NCBI GenBank assembly: GCA_047967505.1
Contig: CM106541.1
Origin: Dipteris shenzhenensis
Taxonomy: Eukaryota > Polypodiophyta > Polypodiopsida > Gleicheniales
Direction: 5' to 3' (one strand)
DNA length: 64,000 nt
The notes beneath the pieces are model-generated. The model saw only the letters and a list, made by a program, of their open reading frames with translations, ran no database searches and was not told the DNA's origin. The position numbers and the translations under genes were made by a program. Positions 1-10,134 of this stretch are shown here, in pieces. Position 1 is the first letter of the stretch. Every line of letters begins with the position of its first letter.

Positions 1-560
1 GAGAATTGATGTTTCCATTGTCATGTGTACGGCCACAAGAAGAAGGATTGCCCGCACTTCTAGAAGCTTCAAGTAGAAGGAGCTACGTCAGGTGGTTCAT
101 CCATAGCTTCAACTCCTACGAGAAGAACATCAGCTGTCATCGAGGAGCTTGAAGATCAGCAAAAGGAGGAGCCTCGTACGTTTCCCACAATGTTCTAGTT
201 TTATGGGCATATTGGTGGTAAGAAGGTCCTCATCTTGGTACATTTAGGGAGCTCCGAGGACATCATTTCCACCAAAGTAGCTAAGCAGGCTCAGTTGACT
301 CTTATGCTGATGGATACCATTGCCTTAAGTGGTGCATTTCTTGGATAGTAGGTGGAGAGCAACATGGAAGTCACCTCAACCACTTTGAAGACCTTAGGGT
401 GGGTAGACAGTCGGTCACTTTGGTTTGAACCTACTCAGGCAGCGGATATCATCTTGGGGACATGATGGGGGCACTAGTTTGAAGTTCGACCTGATTATCA
501 GAACCAAGGCTTAGATATCAAAATACCAGGCCATGGGTCAATGTTCATGTCTTGGCTTAG
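1..560 (+). pseudogene. Decayed Ty3/gypsy gag-protease remnant
   Basis: The first 60 bases translate, across stop codons, to a retroviral-type zinc knuckle (CFHC....GHKKKDC) that normally ends Gag. After a Ser/Thr/Glu-rich linker, roughly 205-300 reads like the start of a retropepsin domain (FYGHIGGKKVLILVHLGSSEDIIS), but the catalytic Asp-Ser/Thr-Gly is not intact. TAG stops interrupt the frame several times. The order knuckle then protease is that of gypsy Gag-Pol on the + strand. It is cut by the window edge and non-functional. Confidence 0.6.
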
Positions 561-1009
561 GGGTGTGCCGCCTTGAGCTTTGATTTCAATAGTTTAGAGG
601 GCTTCAGTCAAGACCCCCTAGTAGGATGTAGTACTACATTAGGACCAAGATGCTTCCCTCACGACAAGTCTCCCTCTACCCCTATCACCAATATGACCGG
701 AGGAGAATCGCATTGAGCATCTTCTTGGATCATTAACCCCCACAGCAAGTATCCTTATCAAAAGTCAGCAAAAGACATTGGGATTCGTTTCCACCAGATC
801 GGGATTCATTTCCACCAGATCAAGATTCATTGGGATTCATTTCCACTAGATCGGGATTTATGAGCCAAGTTTACCACAGTCAACCACCTCCTTCAGCATA
901 TGGGGAGGCCCCCTTCATATCCTAGTTCGAGTTTCAAGAGAACGTGAGGTTGTAGCACCATCAAATACTGCCAGGAAACCTTAGAAGACAATGCAAGAAA
1001 AAAACGTAG
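561..1009 (+). other. Non-coding retroelement-derived stretch
   Basis: No open frame or recognisable protein similarity. It lies between the gag-protease remnant and the LTR promoter at 1010-1260, so it is probably the rest of the decayed element. It includes the short tandem repeat listed separately. Confidence 0.4.
779..860. repeat. Short tandem repeat, about 20-25 bp unit
   Basis: The phrase GGGATTCATTTCCACCAGAT recurs about three times with small changes and one shorter piece. It lies in non-coding DNA of the decayed element. Confidence 0.7.
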
Positions 1010-1260
1010 AGTGGACTTTTTCGTCAAAAGTCATTGTGTTGACTTTTTAGTTAACGTTGACTTTTGATAAGATTGGTCAACGGTTGGCATTTACCATCCG
1101 ACTAGGTCAACGGTCGATGTTGACGAGCCGACGAGGGGTCATCCAGTTTGCCCTAAAAGACTATATAAGGCCAGGGCCCGGTTCAGTCCAGCACCAGTGT
1201 AACAGGGAGATAGACTTGACTCCGTGTCTCTTCTGCTCAATACTAACTAAACCGAAATAA
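1010..1260 (+). repeat. 3' part of a + strand LTR with TTGAC-rich promoter
   Basis: Between 1020 and 1125 there are six TTGAC/GTCAA cores, the W-box core bound by plant WRKY factors. A TATA box (TATATAAG, 1162-1169) follows, then a C-rich leader. The arrangement (enhancer cluster, TATA, leader) is that of an LTR U3/R region in + orientation, matching the gag-protease remnant upstream. Its end is abutted at 1261 by an LTR in the opposite orientation. LTR limits are not defined by a TSD. Confidence 0.6.
1162..1169 (+). promoter_or_regulatory. TATA box of the + strand LTR
   Basis: TATATAAG follows the TTGAC-rich cluster by roughly 40 bp; this is the normal layout of a plant LTR promoter. Confidence 0.6.
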
Positions 1261-1835
1261 TGATGCACTCAAAACACAAGTGATGCTATGGAGTGAGTGT
1301 GAGAATCAGAGGGAGAGAATATAGCGGGCATTCGAAGGGGGAAATGAATATAAACAATGTCTGCATCAGAGGGCTGAATACAAATGTAGAATATACAAGT
1401 ACTGGATGGAGGGGAATCCCTCACTACAAAAGGGAGAATTGGAGAACTACTTTAGACTAACTGAAGGGCTGGAGAGGCTGCTGGTCTACTGCAATCTTTT
1501 CTGGGCGTGATCCTAAACTTAGAAGCTGCTGTTGGCTGTGGGCTAGAGTTGCCTGAGGAAGATGGGAAAAGAGGGCCAAGGGCTGCCCTTTTATATGGCC
1601 CTTTGGACCTTGATATGACCGACTAGCCTCCTGCTGCTCCAAGACCAGGACAGTCTGCTAGCCGACTTGCTGGATCCATTGACCTGCCACGTGGCAGTTG
1701 CTGCATGGTTGCTGACATCATCGCTGACATAGTGCTTGCTATTGACGTGGCTGCCTGTGTGGCAGTTGACATGGCTGCTGCACTGGCTGGCTGCATGGCA
1801 GTTCAGCATATCCATGGGCTGCGATGCCTGTGACA
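1261..1835 (-). repeat. LTR of gypsy element E1 (3' LTR, minus strand)
   Basis: Read on the minus strand it starts TGTCACAGGC (1835) right after a polypurine tract (AGCAGAAGGGGA) and ends GAGTGCATCA (1261). A minus-strand TATA-like box (CATATAAAAGG) lies near 1588-1599. The same LTR family recurs at 17695-18260 (same orientation) and, inverted and partial, at 18405-18580. The pol end of the element follows directly at 1836-2240. Confidence 0.75.
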
Positions 1836-2240
1836 TCCCCTTCTGCTGAAACTCGAACTAGGGTATGGAAAAGGCGGCCTTGTATGCTACGTTGGTGTCT
1901 TGTGGGAGCCCTTGTGCTTGAACTTGACTCGATACAAGCGTTGTCGATTGCTTGTCCCTCCCTCTTTTGAACCGATGAAGTAAGATTTGCTCAAGCTCAA
2001 CGACCTCGGTCTCATCAACAATTTCAGGTTGCTCCACATTTGGTACTGTTGTAAGTGCTGGGCCCACATTGCTTGAGCCATGACACGGTAAAAGGGGTGC
2101 TTGGTCCATGTCGAAGGTAACTGCAACTTCATGGCCACATCATTTACTACTTTGACTATTGGAAAGGGGCCAAAGCTGCGATGAGAGAGCTTCGGGCACT
2201 TCCTCCCAATCTGCTTTATGAAAAACCAGACTTTTCAAGA
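1836..2240 (-). pseudogene. Gypsy pol C-terminus: post-integrase and chromodomain-like end of E1
   Basis: On the minus strand, 2230 down to about 2060 gives the conserved block after the integrase core (KLSHRSFGPFPIVKVVN, then KLQLPSTWTKHPFYRV). After a frameshift comes a segment ending in EVVELEQILLHRFKRGR, typical of the run into a chromodomain. The usual W-x-G aromatic cage is not preserved. The frame change and the missing rest of pol show it is dead; element E2's LTR cuts it off at about 2240. Confidence 0.7.
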
Positions 2241-2244
2241 ATGC

Positions 2245-2739
2245 AAATGTGTGCAATGCATGCAGAATTTTAATGCCAATTGGCCCTCCAATGGGGAAGA
2301 GCGCCCTCATGAAAGTACTTGTTTCTATTCCGACCTACATGCAAGGTGGGAGAGAGATGGCGGATGAATGCAATGTGGTAGAGAGAATGCTACGTGAGAT
2401 TCACAATGAAAGGGTGATACCCTTTCATTAATGTCCCTTGAGATCACTCAAGTTCCATCTTCCCATTTACACCTACCCTTATCCTATGACCCATGCACCT
2501 ACCATTCAATGCACTCTAATGCACCTTTTCCCTTTCCTATTGCCCCTAGGACCTAGACATGTGTGTGCACATCTTTATTACTATCATTGGCCAATGTTAC
2601 ATAGTTTTGGCGGTACTATTTACACCGCTTGATCGATCATAATTACAAACATATAACCGCACCATCAAATTGGCGCCTAACAGTAATAAGGTTCTAATGA
2701 CTATTAATTAACTAAATAATCATTTCTCTTGTCATGACA
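2245..2739 (-). repeat. 3' LTR of gypsy element E2
   Basis: The minus-strand start is TGTCATGACA (2739), preceded by a polypurine tract (AAGCAGGAGGGAG, 2740-2752). It runs down to about 2245, where E1 sequence resumes. The LTR is AT-rich and non-coding. The low-coordinate edge is approximate, because no TSD could be read. Confidence 0.7.
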
Positions 2740-2752
2740 CTCCCTCCTGCTT

Positions 2753-4200
2753 GAATGAGCAAAAGTCCTCTTCTAGATTATTGCTTGTCTCTTCCTCTTA
2801 CGTGCACTTTCTCATGTTACTTCTGCAATTGCATCGCGTCTTTATAATCTATGAGTATCTGTGGAAAATCTGTAAAGAACTCTTCTTCCATCCATTGTGC
2901 ATCACCAGCTGGCTGGTTTTTAAACTTCAGTAAATACATATATCTCTTCTTTCCATGAGTACTCTTCTCTTTATGGTACATGATCTGTTCCGGAGTAAGA
3001 ACTTCAGTCCCATCTTTAAGTTCAGGTTCTTCTTGATGCTGAGTATCCAAAAACGCAGAAGTATCGCCATGGTATCTCTTCAAATTGCTCACATGAAAGA
3101 TATTCTTCATACTCTAGTGGGATGGTAATTTCAGCTCATACGCTCTGGATCCTTCTTCTGGATATAAAGCTGCTGAAATCTGAAATGGACCATAAAACTT
3201 CGGTGCTAACTTGACATGTTTTGTACTTCCTCTCACTGACTTGATTTTTCTTTTATCAATCTTTAGTAAAACCCAATCATCCTCCTTGTAATAAACTTCT
3301 TTTCTTTTTTTATTGGCTGCCTTGGATTGTTGGACCTAGGCCTTCTTAATATGTTCTTTTACCTCCTCAATAACCTGTGACATATCCTCAGCAAACTGGT
3401 GAGCAGCAAAAATTCGCTCCCCCAAGTGTGTTATTGGAGTGGGTAAACATTGCCCATAGATGCTTTCAAATGGGGCTTTCTTGGTGGAAGTATGTACAGT
3501 GTTATTATAAGCAAACTCTAACATGGGTAAGAACTCTGGCCACCTTCTAGGTTTGGTCATGGACATAAGCTCGAAGTAAAGTAATTATGGTTTGATTGGC
3601 ATTCTCACTTCGTCCATCTCCTTGAGGATGGAAGGTTGTAGTAAATTTCGGTTTGATGCCGAGATTCTCTAATAGGGCTGTCCAAAAGTTACTAACGAAA
3701 TGACCATCATTATCGGATACAATAGATTTCGGTAACCCATGTAACCTAAAGATTTCCCTAATGAATAACCTTGCTGTTTCAGGAGCAGACAACTCCTTTT
3801 TATAGGGAATAAAATGAGCTTGTTTACTCAGCCTATCTATAATAGTGAAAATCTGCTCAAACTAACCAACCTTGGGGAAACCTGACACAAAATCCATTGT
3901 AATGTGTTTCCACCTTTCCAAGGGGAATAGGCAAAGGCTGCAAAAGACCAGTAGTCTTACTTGTGTCAGATTTAATGCGCTGACATACGTCACATTGTTG
4001 AACAAAGGTCGAAACTTCTTTGTGAAGTTTAGGCCAATGGAAGTATCTCTCAATATTGTCAATGGTCCCTCTAATGCCTCTATGTCTCATGATGGAATAA
4101 GCCTCTAAACCCCCGACCTCATTACGCTGAATCTTCCCATAAATGTCAGTGAAGTCCTCATCTAAAGGATAAGCTTCAACCATTGCTCCTAATGATTTCT
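2753..4200 (-). pseudogene. Gypsy integrase and chromodomain of E2
   Basis: Reading down from 4200: a zinc-binding H2C2 region (VQQCDVCQRIK), the integrase core with D-D-E spacing (SDNDGHFVSNFW, then ENANQTI), the conserved block EFAYNNTVHTSTKKAPFE, and finally at 3110-2817 a chromodomain-like segment (FHVSNLKRYHGD ... YLLKFKNQPAGDAQWMEEEF) that would direct chromovirus insertion. Frameshifts near 3925 and 3550 and a break before the chromodomain split it into four pieces. The product would be the C-terminal third of Pol. Confidence 0.85.
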
Positions 4201-5300
4201 CCTTAAACTTGGGGCCCTCTACTCAAAGCATCGGCTACTAAATTCTCCTTTCCTGGCTGATATTCGATATTTGGTTGCCCAAAGGATTAAATATATTCAG
4301 CCCATTTGATTTGCCTTGAAGAAACAATGGGTTGAGAAAACAAGTGCTTGATACTTTGATGGTCAGTCTTAATCTTGAAAGCAGAACCATATAAATAATG
4401 CTTCCATAACTTTAAAGCATGAATGACTGCGAGTAACTCCTTCTCATACGTGATATATTTCAATTCAGCCCCTTGAAGTTTTCTACTCTCATAAGCAATG
4501 GGATGCCCTCCTTGCATCAACACTGCCCCAATCGAGGTACCACTCGCATCCGTACATACAACAAAGAACTCTTTGTCCATGTCCGGAAGTGTTAACACTG
4601 GTGCAGTGACCAGTGTTCTCTTAAGCTCCTCAAAAGCTACTTGGTGAACCTCTCCCCACTCATACGAGGAATGCTTCTTCAACAAATCTGTTAGTAGAGA
4701 AGCAAGACGTGCAAAATTCTTAATGAATCTGCGATAATAACTACACATCCCTAGGAAGGATCTCAGCTCATGTATATTTTTGGGTATTGGCCATTCAATT
4801 ATGGCCTTGACCTTTTTAGGGTCAACCCGAATTCCCTCAGCAGACACAATGTGTCCCAAATACTCTATTTCTGTCTTGAAGAACTCACTCTTCTTGGTAT
4901 TTAGGAACAATCGATCCTTCCTTAGGAGCTCCATCACCTCAGCAAGGTGATCCTTATGCTCTTCCTCATTCTGGCTGAAAACTAAAATGTCGTCAAAGAA
5001 GACTATGACAAATTTTTCCAAGTAGGCAAAACCCTTCTCATCAGCCTACTAAAAGTGGCTGGAGCATTAGTTAGGCCAAAAGGCATGACCAAAAACTCAT
5101 AATGTTCAGTGAGAGTGCAAAAAGTAGTCTTATGTTCATCCCCAGCTTTCATCCGAAGTTGATGATAACCAGATTTCAAATCCAATTTGCTAAAAACTTT
5201 AGCACCTTTAAGCATATCCAATAAATCATCCACTCTTGGAATCGGATACCGGTTCTTAATCGTAAGTTTATTCAAAGCACGGTAATCTATACACATACGT
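4201..5300 (-). pseudogene. Gypsy reverse transcriptase and RNase H of E2
   Basis: 5296-5003 carries RT fingers and palm ([41 protein letters not shown]). 5021-4287 carries the catalytic FFDD motif ([12 protein letters not shown]), the thumb (YLGHIVSAEGI, RSFLGMCSYYRRF) and RNase H (VVCTDASGTSIGAVL, YEKELLAVIHAL, TDHQSIKHL). A frameshift near 5015 separates the two. The catalytic residues are still present, so this is a recently broken copy. Confidence 0.9.
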
Positions 5301-6000
5301 TATGATCCATCCTTCTTCTTGACCAATAATACAGGTGCTCCAAATGGAGAATTGCTTGGTCGAATCAGGTCTTTTTGCAATAGATCTTCAATTTGTTTTT
5401 CTACCTCCTCCATTTCCATCCTGTTCATCCTGTATGGGGCTCTGCATGGAGGAGAAGCTCCTGGCTCTAAGTCTATGGCATGATCATCTTCTCTCTCCAT
5501 AGGCAATTCGAATGAGTCATCTCTTGAAAATCGATCCTCATAAGCTCTAAGGAACTCATTTCTCTTCCGATATTCTTTTGAGATGTGAAGATCTCGTGAA
5601 TCCCGTATATACACAAGATTACAATCTACCTCTCTTTTTACCAATCTTTTTGCTTGGGTAGGAGTAATCAATGGAATTGTATACACGTGTCGATCCCCTA
5701 CGATCCTTATGTACAAAGCAACAATGATGAGTATGAGGATGAATAGCAGGGTTAAAATCATACCGCCATGGTTTACCTACAATCATGTCAACGTCTTGTA
5801 AAGGAGCTACTAGAAAATCCCTTCGATCTCTATATTTTTGTATACGAAAAGGAATATTTCGTACTATGGATGTGTCTTCTTCATTGTGTCCCCTAAAAGC
5901 TCCTGAGAGCGACATGTTTTTTATAGATTCTGGTCTAAGATGGAGTACTTTTACCAATCTATCACTCACTAAGTCATAATTACATTCATAGTCATGCCTA
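5301..6000 (-). pseudogene. Gypsy protease remnant and RT N-terminus of E2
   Basis: Around 5830-5740 the minus strand encodes APLQDVDMIVGKPWRY, the end of a retropepsin-like domain. Further down, 5520-5300 gives ELPMEREDDHAIDLEPGASPP and KKDGS, the run-in to RT. A TAA stop at about 5299 separates this from [10 protein letters not shown]. The N-terminal protease half with the Asp active site and the whole gag are missing; E2 is 5'-truncated where it meets the E3 LTR fragment. Confidence 0.75.
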
Positions 6001-6078
6001 GCTCTAAGTCTCCCCAGGCTAACCTGAGCTAGTTCTGTGTACCTAGTACACGTCAGATACCAATCCGTGCACATTACA
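5940..6078 (-). repeat. Truncated 3' LTR start of gypsy E3
   Basis: On the minus strand a polypurine tract (TTAGAGGAGGGGGAGTA) ends at about 6079, and TGTAATGTGC begins at 6078. This is the expected start of E3's 3' LTR just after its pol ORF. Only about 0.1 kb can be assigned before protease-like sequence of E2 begins; the lower edge is an estimate. Confidence 0.55.
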
Positions 6079-6091
6079 TACTCCCCCTCCT

Positions 6092-7288
6092 CTAAGAACT
6101 CACTCCTGAGTTCGCTAAAAAATCTGGAAATGTTCTTTGGAGGTTTTGTAATGTCTCCCATGTGGCATTCTCCTCAACACGATCCTTCCACTTGATCTTG
6201 TATTCCGTGATAGTACGATTACGAATCTGTCTTTCACGAAATTCAAGAATACACTCAGGTTCGTGAGGAATAAAAGTCAAATCTGTAACTTCTATAATCT
6301 CATGAGGAGAAACAAGTTGATCATCTGCACCCAAGACTTCTTTCAGTCTACTGACATGAAAGATTGGATGTACTTTAACATCAGGAGGCAATTCTAGAGG
6401 ATATGTAATGACCTTGAATGGGCCACAGTATCTGGGGGATAATTTCGGAACCAAACCAGTACTTAGGCTCTTGGATTCCTTAGGAATTCGCAAATATACC
6501 ATCGTTCCTTCAAAGAACTCTCTAGGTGAACGATGTCTATTAGCATAAAATCTGTCCCGATCTTGGGCACTTCTAATAGACTCCTTGGCAAATTGCAACA
6601 TTTCTTGCATGTCTTGCAAGAAGTTCTTAGCAGCATCATTTTGAATTCCTTTTAACCCAACCATAACTGGTGACTTAGGTTGAAACCCGTACATAAGCAT
6701 AAAAGGACTGTAACCAGTACTAGAATGCTTTGCACTGTTGTAAGCAAATTCTATCATAGGTAGATAATCTTCCCATGAAGACTGTCTCTTAGATACATAT
6801 GCCCGAAGCATGTCTTCAACCAACTGGTTGACCTTCTCTGTATTGCCATCGGATTGTGCATGATCCAAGGAACTCATACTTAGAGTAGTTTCCAACTTCT
6901 CAAAAACAAGTGTCCAAAAGTTACTTGTAAACTTTGAGTCCCTGTCATTGACTATGTCAGATGGCAAACCATACAGCTTAAACAAGTGGTCCACAAACTC
7001 GTGAGCCAGCTGAACAGCTGAAATAGTTGTTCTAGTAGGTAAGAACCTAGCCATTTTTGTCAAACGGTCGACTATGACCCAAATGGAGTCATGAACCTTG
7101 CGCGTTCGAGGCAAGCCAGTAATAAAATCCATGGAAATACTTTCCCATTTATTACCTGGAATCTGTAATGGCTGTAATAAACCCGCGCTTCTAAGGTGTT
7201 CTGCCTTAGTAACTTGACAAACTCGGCAACCTACTACATAGTTCTCAATAAATGCACGCATCTTAGGCCAATAAAAGGTATGCTTCAC
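6092..7288 (-). CDS. E3 Pol part 2: integrase and C-terminal domain
   Basis: 398 codons. It opens in the zinc-binding domain (VVGCRVCQVTKAEH), followed by the catalytic core with the D-D-E residues in MDFITGLP, NDRDSKFTSNFW and EKVNQLVED. AYNSAKHSSTGYSPFMLMYG and LSPRYCGPFKVI follow, and then a chromodomain-like tail (YKIKWKDRVEENATWE). It is in frame with nothing upstream, because the 47 bp duplication at 7252-7345 cuts it from the RT/RNase H half. The listed start Met is therefore a by-product of the break, not a real start. The domain is intact in itself. Confidence 0.9.
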   Translation of the reverse strand: MKHTFYWPKMRAFIENYVVGCRVCQVTKAEHLRSAGLLQPLQIPGNKWESISMDFITGLPRTRKVHDSIWVIVDRLTKMARFLPTRTTISAVQLAHEFVDHLFKLYGLPSDIVNDRDSKFTSNFWTLVFEKLETTLSMSSLDHAQSDGNTEKVNQLVEDMLRAYVSKRQSSWEDYLPMIEFAYNSAKHSSTGYSPFMLMYGFQPKSPVMVGLKGIQNDAAKNFLQDMQEMLQFAKESIRSAQDRDRFYANRHRSPREFFEGTMVYLRIPKESKSLSTGLVPKLSPRYCGPFKVITYPLELPPDVKVHPIFHVSRLKEVLGADDQLVSPHEIIEVTDLTFIPHEPECILEFRERQIRNRTITEYKIKWKDRVEENATWETLQNLQRTFPDFLANSGVSS

Positions 7289-7345
7289 AAGAGACAGAAT
7301 GCACGCATCTTAGGCTAATAAAAGGTATGCTTCACAAGAGACAGA
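7252..7345. repeat. 47 bp tandem duplication inside E3 pol
   Basis: Units 7252-7298 and 7299-7345 are identical except for one base. In minus-strand codons the difference changes TGG (Trp, in TFYWPKM) to TAG in the upstream coding copy. The 47 bp length also shifts frame, so the duplication and the stop together split the polyprotein. Confidence 0.95.
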
Positions 7346-10134
7346 GTCCTATGTATACCCGGATGTCCAGCACTAGGAGCATCATGACACTCCCAGAGAA
7401 TCTTGGATTTAAGGTCCAGAACATGAGGCACACAAATCTTTTCATTCCGGAACAGCAAACCGTTCCGAATCATCCACTGACCTCCCGCCGCCTGTATCCT
7501 AGGTGGCACAATCCCTGAGTCCTGGTCAACCATGGAGCTCCCATCCTGGACTCTCTGCCAATAAGAACTGAAATGAGTATCAGTTGCGTATAGCCCTCTC
7601 AAGGATTGAAATAGGTCTGAGGATATTTCCGTAAATGACAGAGCATTTACAAACTTAACTCGACTTAAGGCATCCGCCACACTATTCAACGAACCCTTAC
7701 GATAACGTATTTCGAAATCAAAATCCTGCATTAATTCTGCCCATCTAGCTTTCCTTCCCCTCAATTCTGATCCATCACACACATACTTAATTGATTGATG
7801 ATCAGTCAATACAAGGAACTTTGAACCATACAAGTAGTGTCTCCAAACCTTAAGAGCATACACTACAGCATAAAGTTCCTTCTCGAGTGTGGGCCAACGA
7901 TATTGAGTGTCGTCTAGCTTCTTACTCTCGAAAGCTACAGGTCTGCCCTCTTGGAATAGAGCTGCCCCAATCGCATAATCACTCGCATCGGCCTCTAAAA
8001 CATAAGGCCGGGTAGGATCGGGTAATGCAAGAACGGGTGCTTCCTTGATAGAAAACTTCAAGGTTTCAAAAGCCTTGTTCATTGCATCATTCCAAGGGAT
8101 CGGCTGAGTAGACCTGCGTCCACGACCTTTCAATATGTTTGTTAGGGGTGCCGTGATATGTGAATAATCACGCACAGACTTCCGAAGAAATACCGTAAAT
8201 CCTAGGAAAGAACGAAGTTGTTTCACAGTCTGAGGGATAGGCCATTCTAAAACCTTCTGGATACGATAAAAATCAATACTAATACCTTCAGAAGAAATCT
8301 TGTGTCCTAAGTAAATGATCTCCTTCATAAAGAAGTCACATTTACTTATCTTGGCATAGAGCTTATGCTGTCTTAGAACAACTAAGACAACCCGGAGGTG
8401 TCCTATGTGATCCTCAAGCATTCGACTATATACCAAGATGTCATCTAAGAACACTACAACAAATTTGCCCAGAAAATCCCTGAACAAATCGTTCATCATC
8501 TGCTGAAAAGTAGCAGGAGCATTGGTCAAACCAAAAGGTAAGACAAGAAACTCATAATGACCATACCTAGTTCGGAATGCGGTCCTATCTATGTGTTTAG
8601 CATAGATACGGATTTGGTGATAACCCGTACGCAAATCAATCTTAGTGAAATACTCCGCTCCGGCCAAACGGTCTATCAAATCATTGGAACGAGGGAGAGG
8701 GTATCGATTCTTAATTGTCACTTTATTTAATCGTTTATAATCTATACACATTCTCCAGGAAGAATCTTTCTTCTTTCTTAGGAGGACAGGTGCACCCCAA
8801 GGTGATTTACTTGGGCGGATATAGCCCATATTCAGGTAATCCTGTAGCTGGCTAGCTAACTCATCCTCCTCTACCTGGCTCATCCTATAAGGTGGTACAC
8901 TGATAGGGTGAGCCCCTGGGACTAAGTCTATGCGATGATCTACTGCCCGTTCTGGAGGTAAACCTACCGGCAGTTGAGCTGGGAATACATCCTTAAAACT
9001 ATCTAACAAGATTCTCAATTCACGGTGTTCAAACACACTTAATTCATTTTTGTTAATTACAGAAACAACAAATGAAGAAAGCGGAATCAAAACACACTGA
9101 TAGGCATCATAATGAGAATTGTTTAATATATTCCGAAGCTGCATCGCAGATACAATAGGCCCTTGAGAAGAGGGAATTTTATCACAAAATTGGGTGTCCT
9201 TATCTTCAAAAGAAAGCGTATGCTCCGTCCATCCGATCTGAATATTGTGGGTTTTAAACCACTCTATTCCGATCAACAAGTCTACATGCTCTAGATGCAT
9301 AACATAACATGTAAGAGCTCCCGTGTAGGCTTGAATCCGGATAGGAAGCGCTTCAACCTTGCGATCCCAAAACTGCTTCCCGGATGGAAGCTGCACCTCA
9401 TAGGTGTGGTCGCTAGGTACTGTGGACAGCCCCATCTTCTGCACAAATTTGTAACTAACAAAATTGTGAGAGCTGCCCGGATCAAAGAGAATGTGAACCT
9501 GTTGGTCCATAACTTCTCCATAAACTCGGAAAAGATCATGGGAACCAAACAACGAAGTATTGAAAGTACAATTACAAGAGAGTGGGCAGGTAATGACATT
9601 TACTGAAATACCTGTCATCGAGACTTGGTTCGCTCCCTTGGCTGCGGTACGTGGACCCGCCTGGAGCTTTGGTCCAAGCACCAACTTTTGGTTCTTGCGC
9701 TTTGGACACTCATTCTTTGTGTGGCCCCACTCCTCGCAATAGAAGCATCGTCCTTCTTTCTTGAGCCTCAAAGTGCGAAGGAAACAGGCTTTACCATTCT
9801 TAGCCTGAGTTAAATTTTTCTTGGAGGCGTTGTCCGTAGACTTTGTCTCCCCAGTACCAGTCGTATGCTGAAAGAACTTGCGTTTGTTCTTTCCACTCGT
9901 GTCGGAAACTGTGGTTGCTTTGGCACCAGCCATGGTATCATCGTATATGCGCGCATAATTCATGGCCTCCTGCAACGTTGTGCATTTGTTGTTCTTTATC
10001 TGCAACTTGTAGGAATCTGGCAAACCATCCATGAAGAAACCTAACAAGGTCACTGGATCCATCTTAGTGGCCCTGGTTTGTAAATCCCGAAATCTTTGAA
10101 GATAAACTTCAAAGGTCAAGTTTAATTTTGACAT
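7315..10134 (-). CDS. E3 Gag C-terminus, protease, RT and RNase H
   Basis: 939 codons, continuous with the Gag frame above it, so the first Met is not the true start. About residues 1-60 are Gag; 130-145 form the zinc knuckle CFYCEEWGHTKNEC. The protease active site reads LFDPGSSHNF near residue 215, a D-P-G instead of the expected D-S/T-G, which would probably impair cleavage. RT includes [28 protein letters not shown] and the catalytic VVFLDDILVYS. RNase H includes EADASDYAIGAAL and TDHQSIKYV. The end reaches the integrase zinc finger (GHPGIHRTLSLVKHTFY) and stops at the TAG created in the tandem duplication. Confidence 0.95.
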   Translation of the reverse strand: MSKLNLTFEVYLQRFRDLQTRATKMDPVTLLGFFMDGLPDSYKLQIKNNKCTTLQEAMNYARIYDDTMAGAKATTVSDTSGKNKRKFFQHTTGTGETKSTDNASKKNLTQAKNGKACFLRTLRLKKEGRCFYCEEWGHTKNECPKRKNQKLVLGPKLQAGPRTAAKGANQVSMTGISVNVITCPLSCNCTFNTSLFGSHDLFRVYGEVMDQQVHILFDPGSSHNFVSYKFVQKMGLSTVPSDHTYEVQLPSGKQFWDRKVEALPIRIQAYTGALTCYVMHLEHVDLLIGIEWFKTHNIQIGWTEHTLSFEDKDTQFCDKIPSSQGPIVSAMQLRNILNNSHYDAYQCVLIPLSSFVVSVINKNELSVFEHRELRILLDSFKDVFPAQLPVGLPPERAVDHRIDLVPGAHPISVPPYRMSQVEEDELASQLQDYLNMGYIRPSKSPWGAPVLLRKKKDSSWRMCIDYKRLNKVTIKNRYPLPRSNDLIDRLAGAEYFTKIDLRTGYHQIRIYAKHIDRTAFRTRYGHYEFLVLPFGLTNAPATFQQMMNDLFRDFLGKFVVVFLDDILVYSRMLEDHIGHLRVVLVVLRQHKLYAKISKCDFFMKEIIYLGHKISSEGISIDFYRIQKVLEWPIPQTVKQLRSFLGFTVFLRKSVRDYSHITAPLTNILKGRGRRSTQPIPWNDAMNKAFETLKFSIKEAPVLALPDPTRPYVLEADASDYAIGAALFQEGRPVAFESKKLDDTQYRWPTLEKELYAVVYALKVWRHYLYGSKFLVLTDHQSIKYVCDGSELRGRKARWAELMQDFDFEIRYRKGSLNSVADALSRVKFVNALSFTEISSDLFQSLRGLYATDTHFSSYWQRVQDGSSMVDQDSGIVPPRIQAAGGQWMIRNGLLFRNEKICVPHVLDLKSKILWECHDAPSAGHPGIHRTLSLVKHTFY

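Noticed and set aside
2249-9000. Plant pararetrovirus (caulimovirid) origin of the minus-strand RT genes
   Set aside because: Integrase and LTRs are present, chromodomain-like ends occur and no movement or coat protein was seen; these are Ty3/gypsy retrotransposons.
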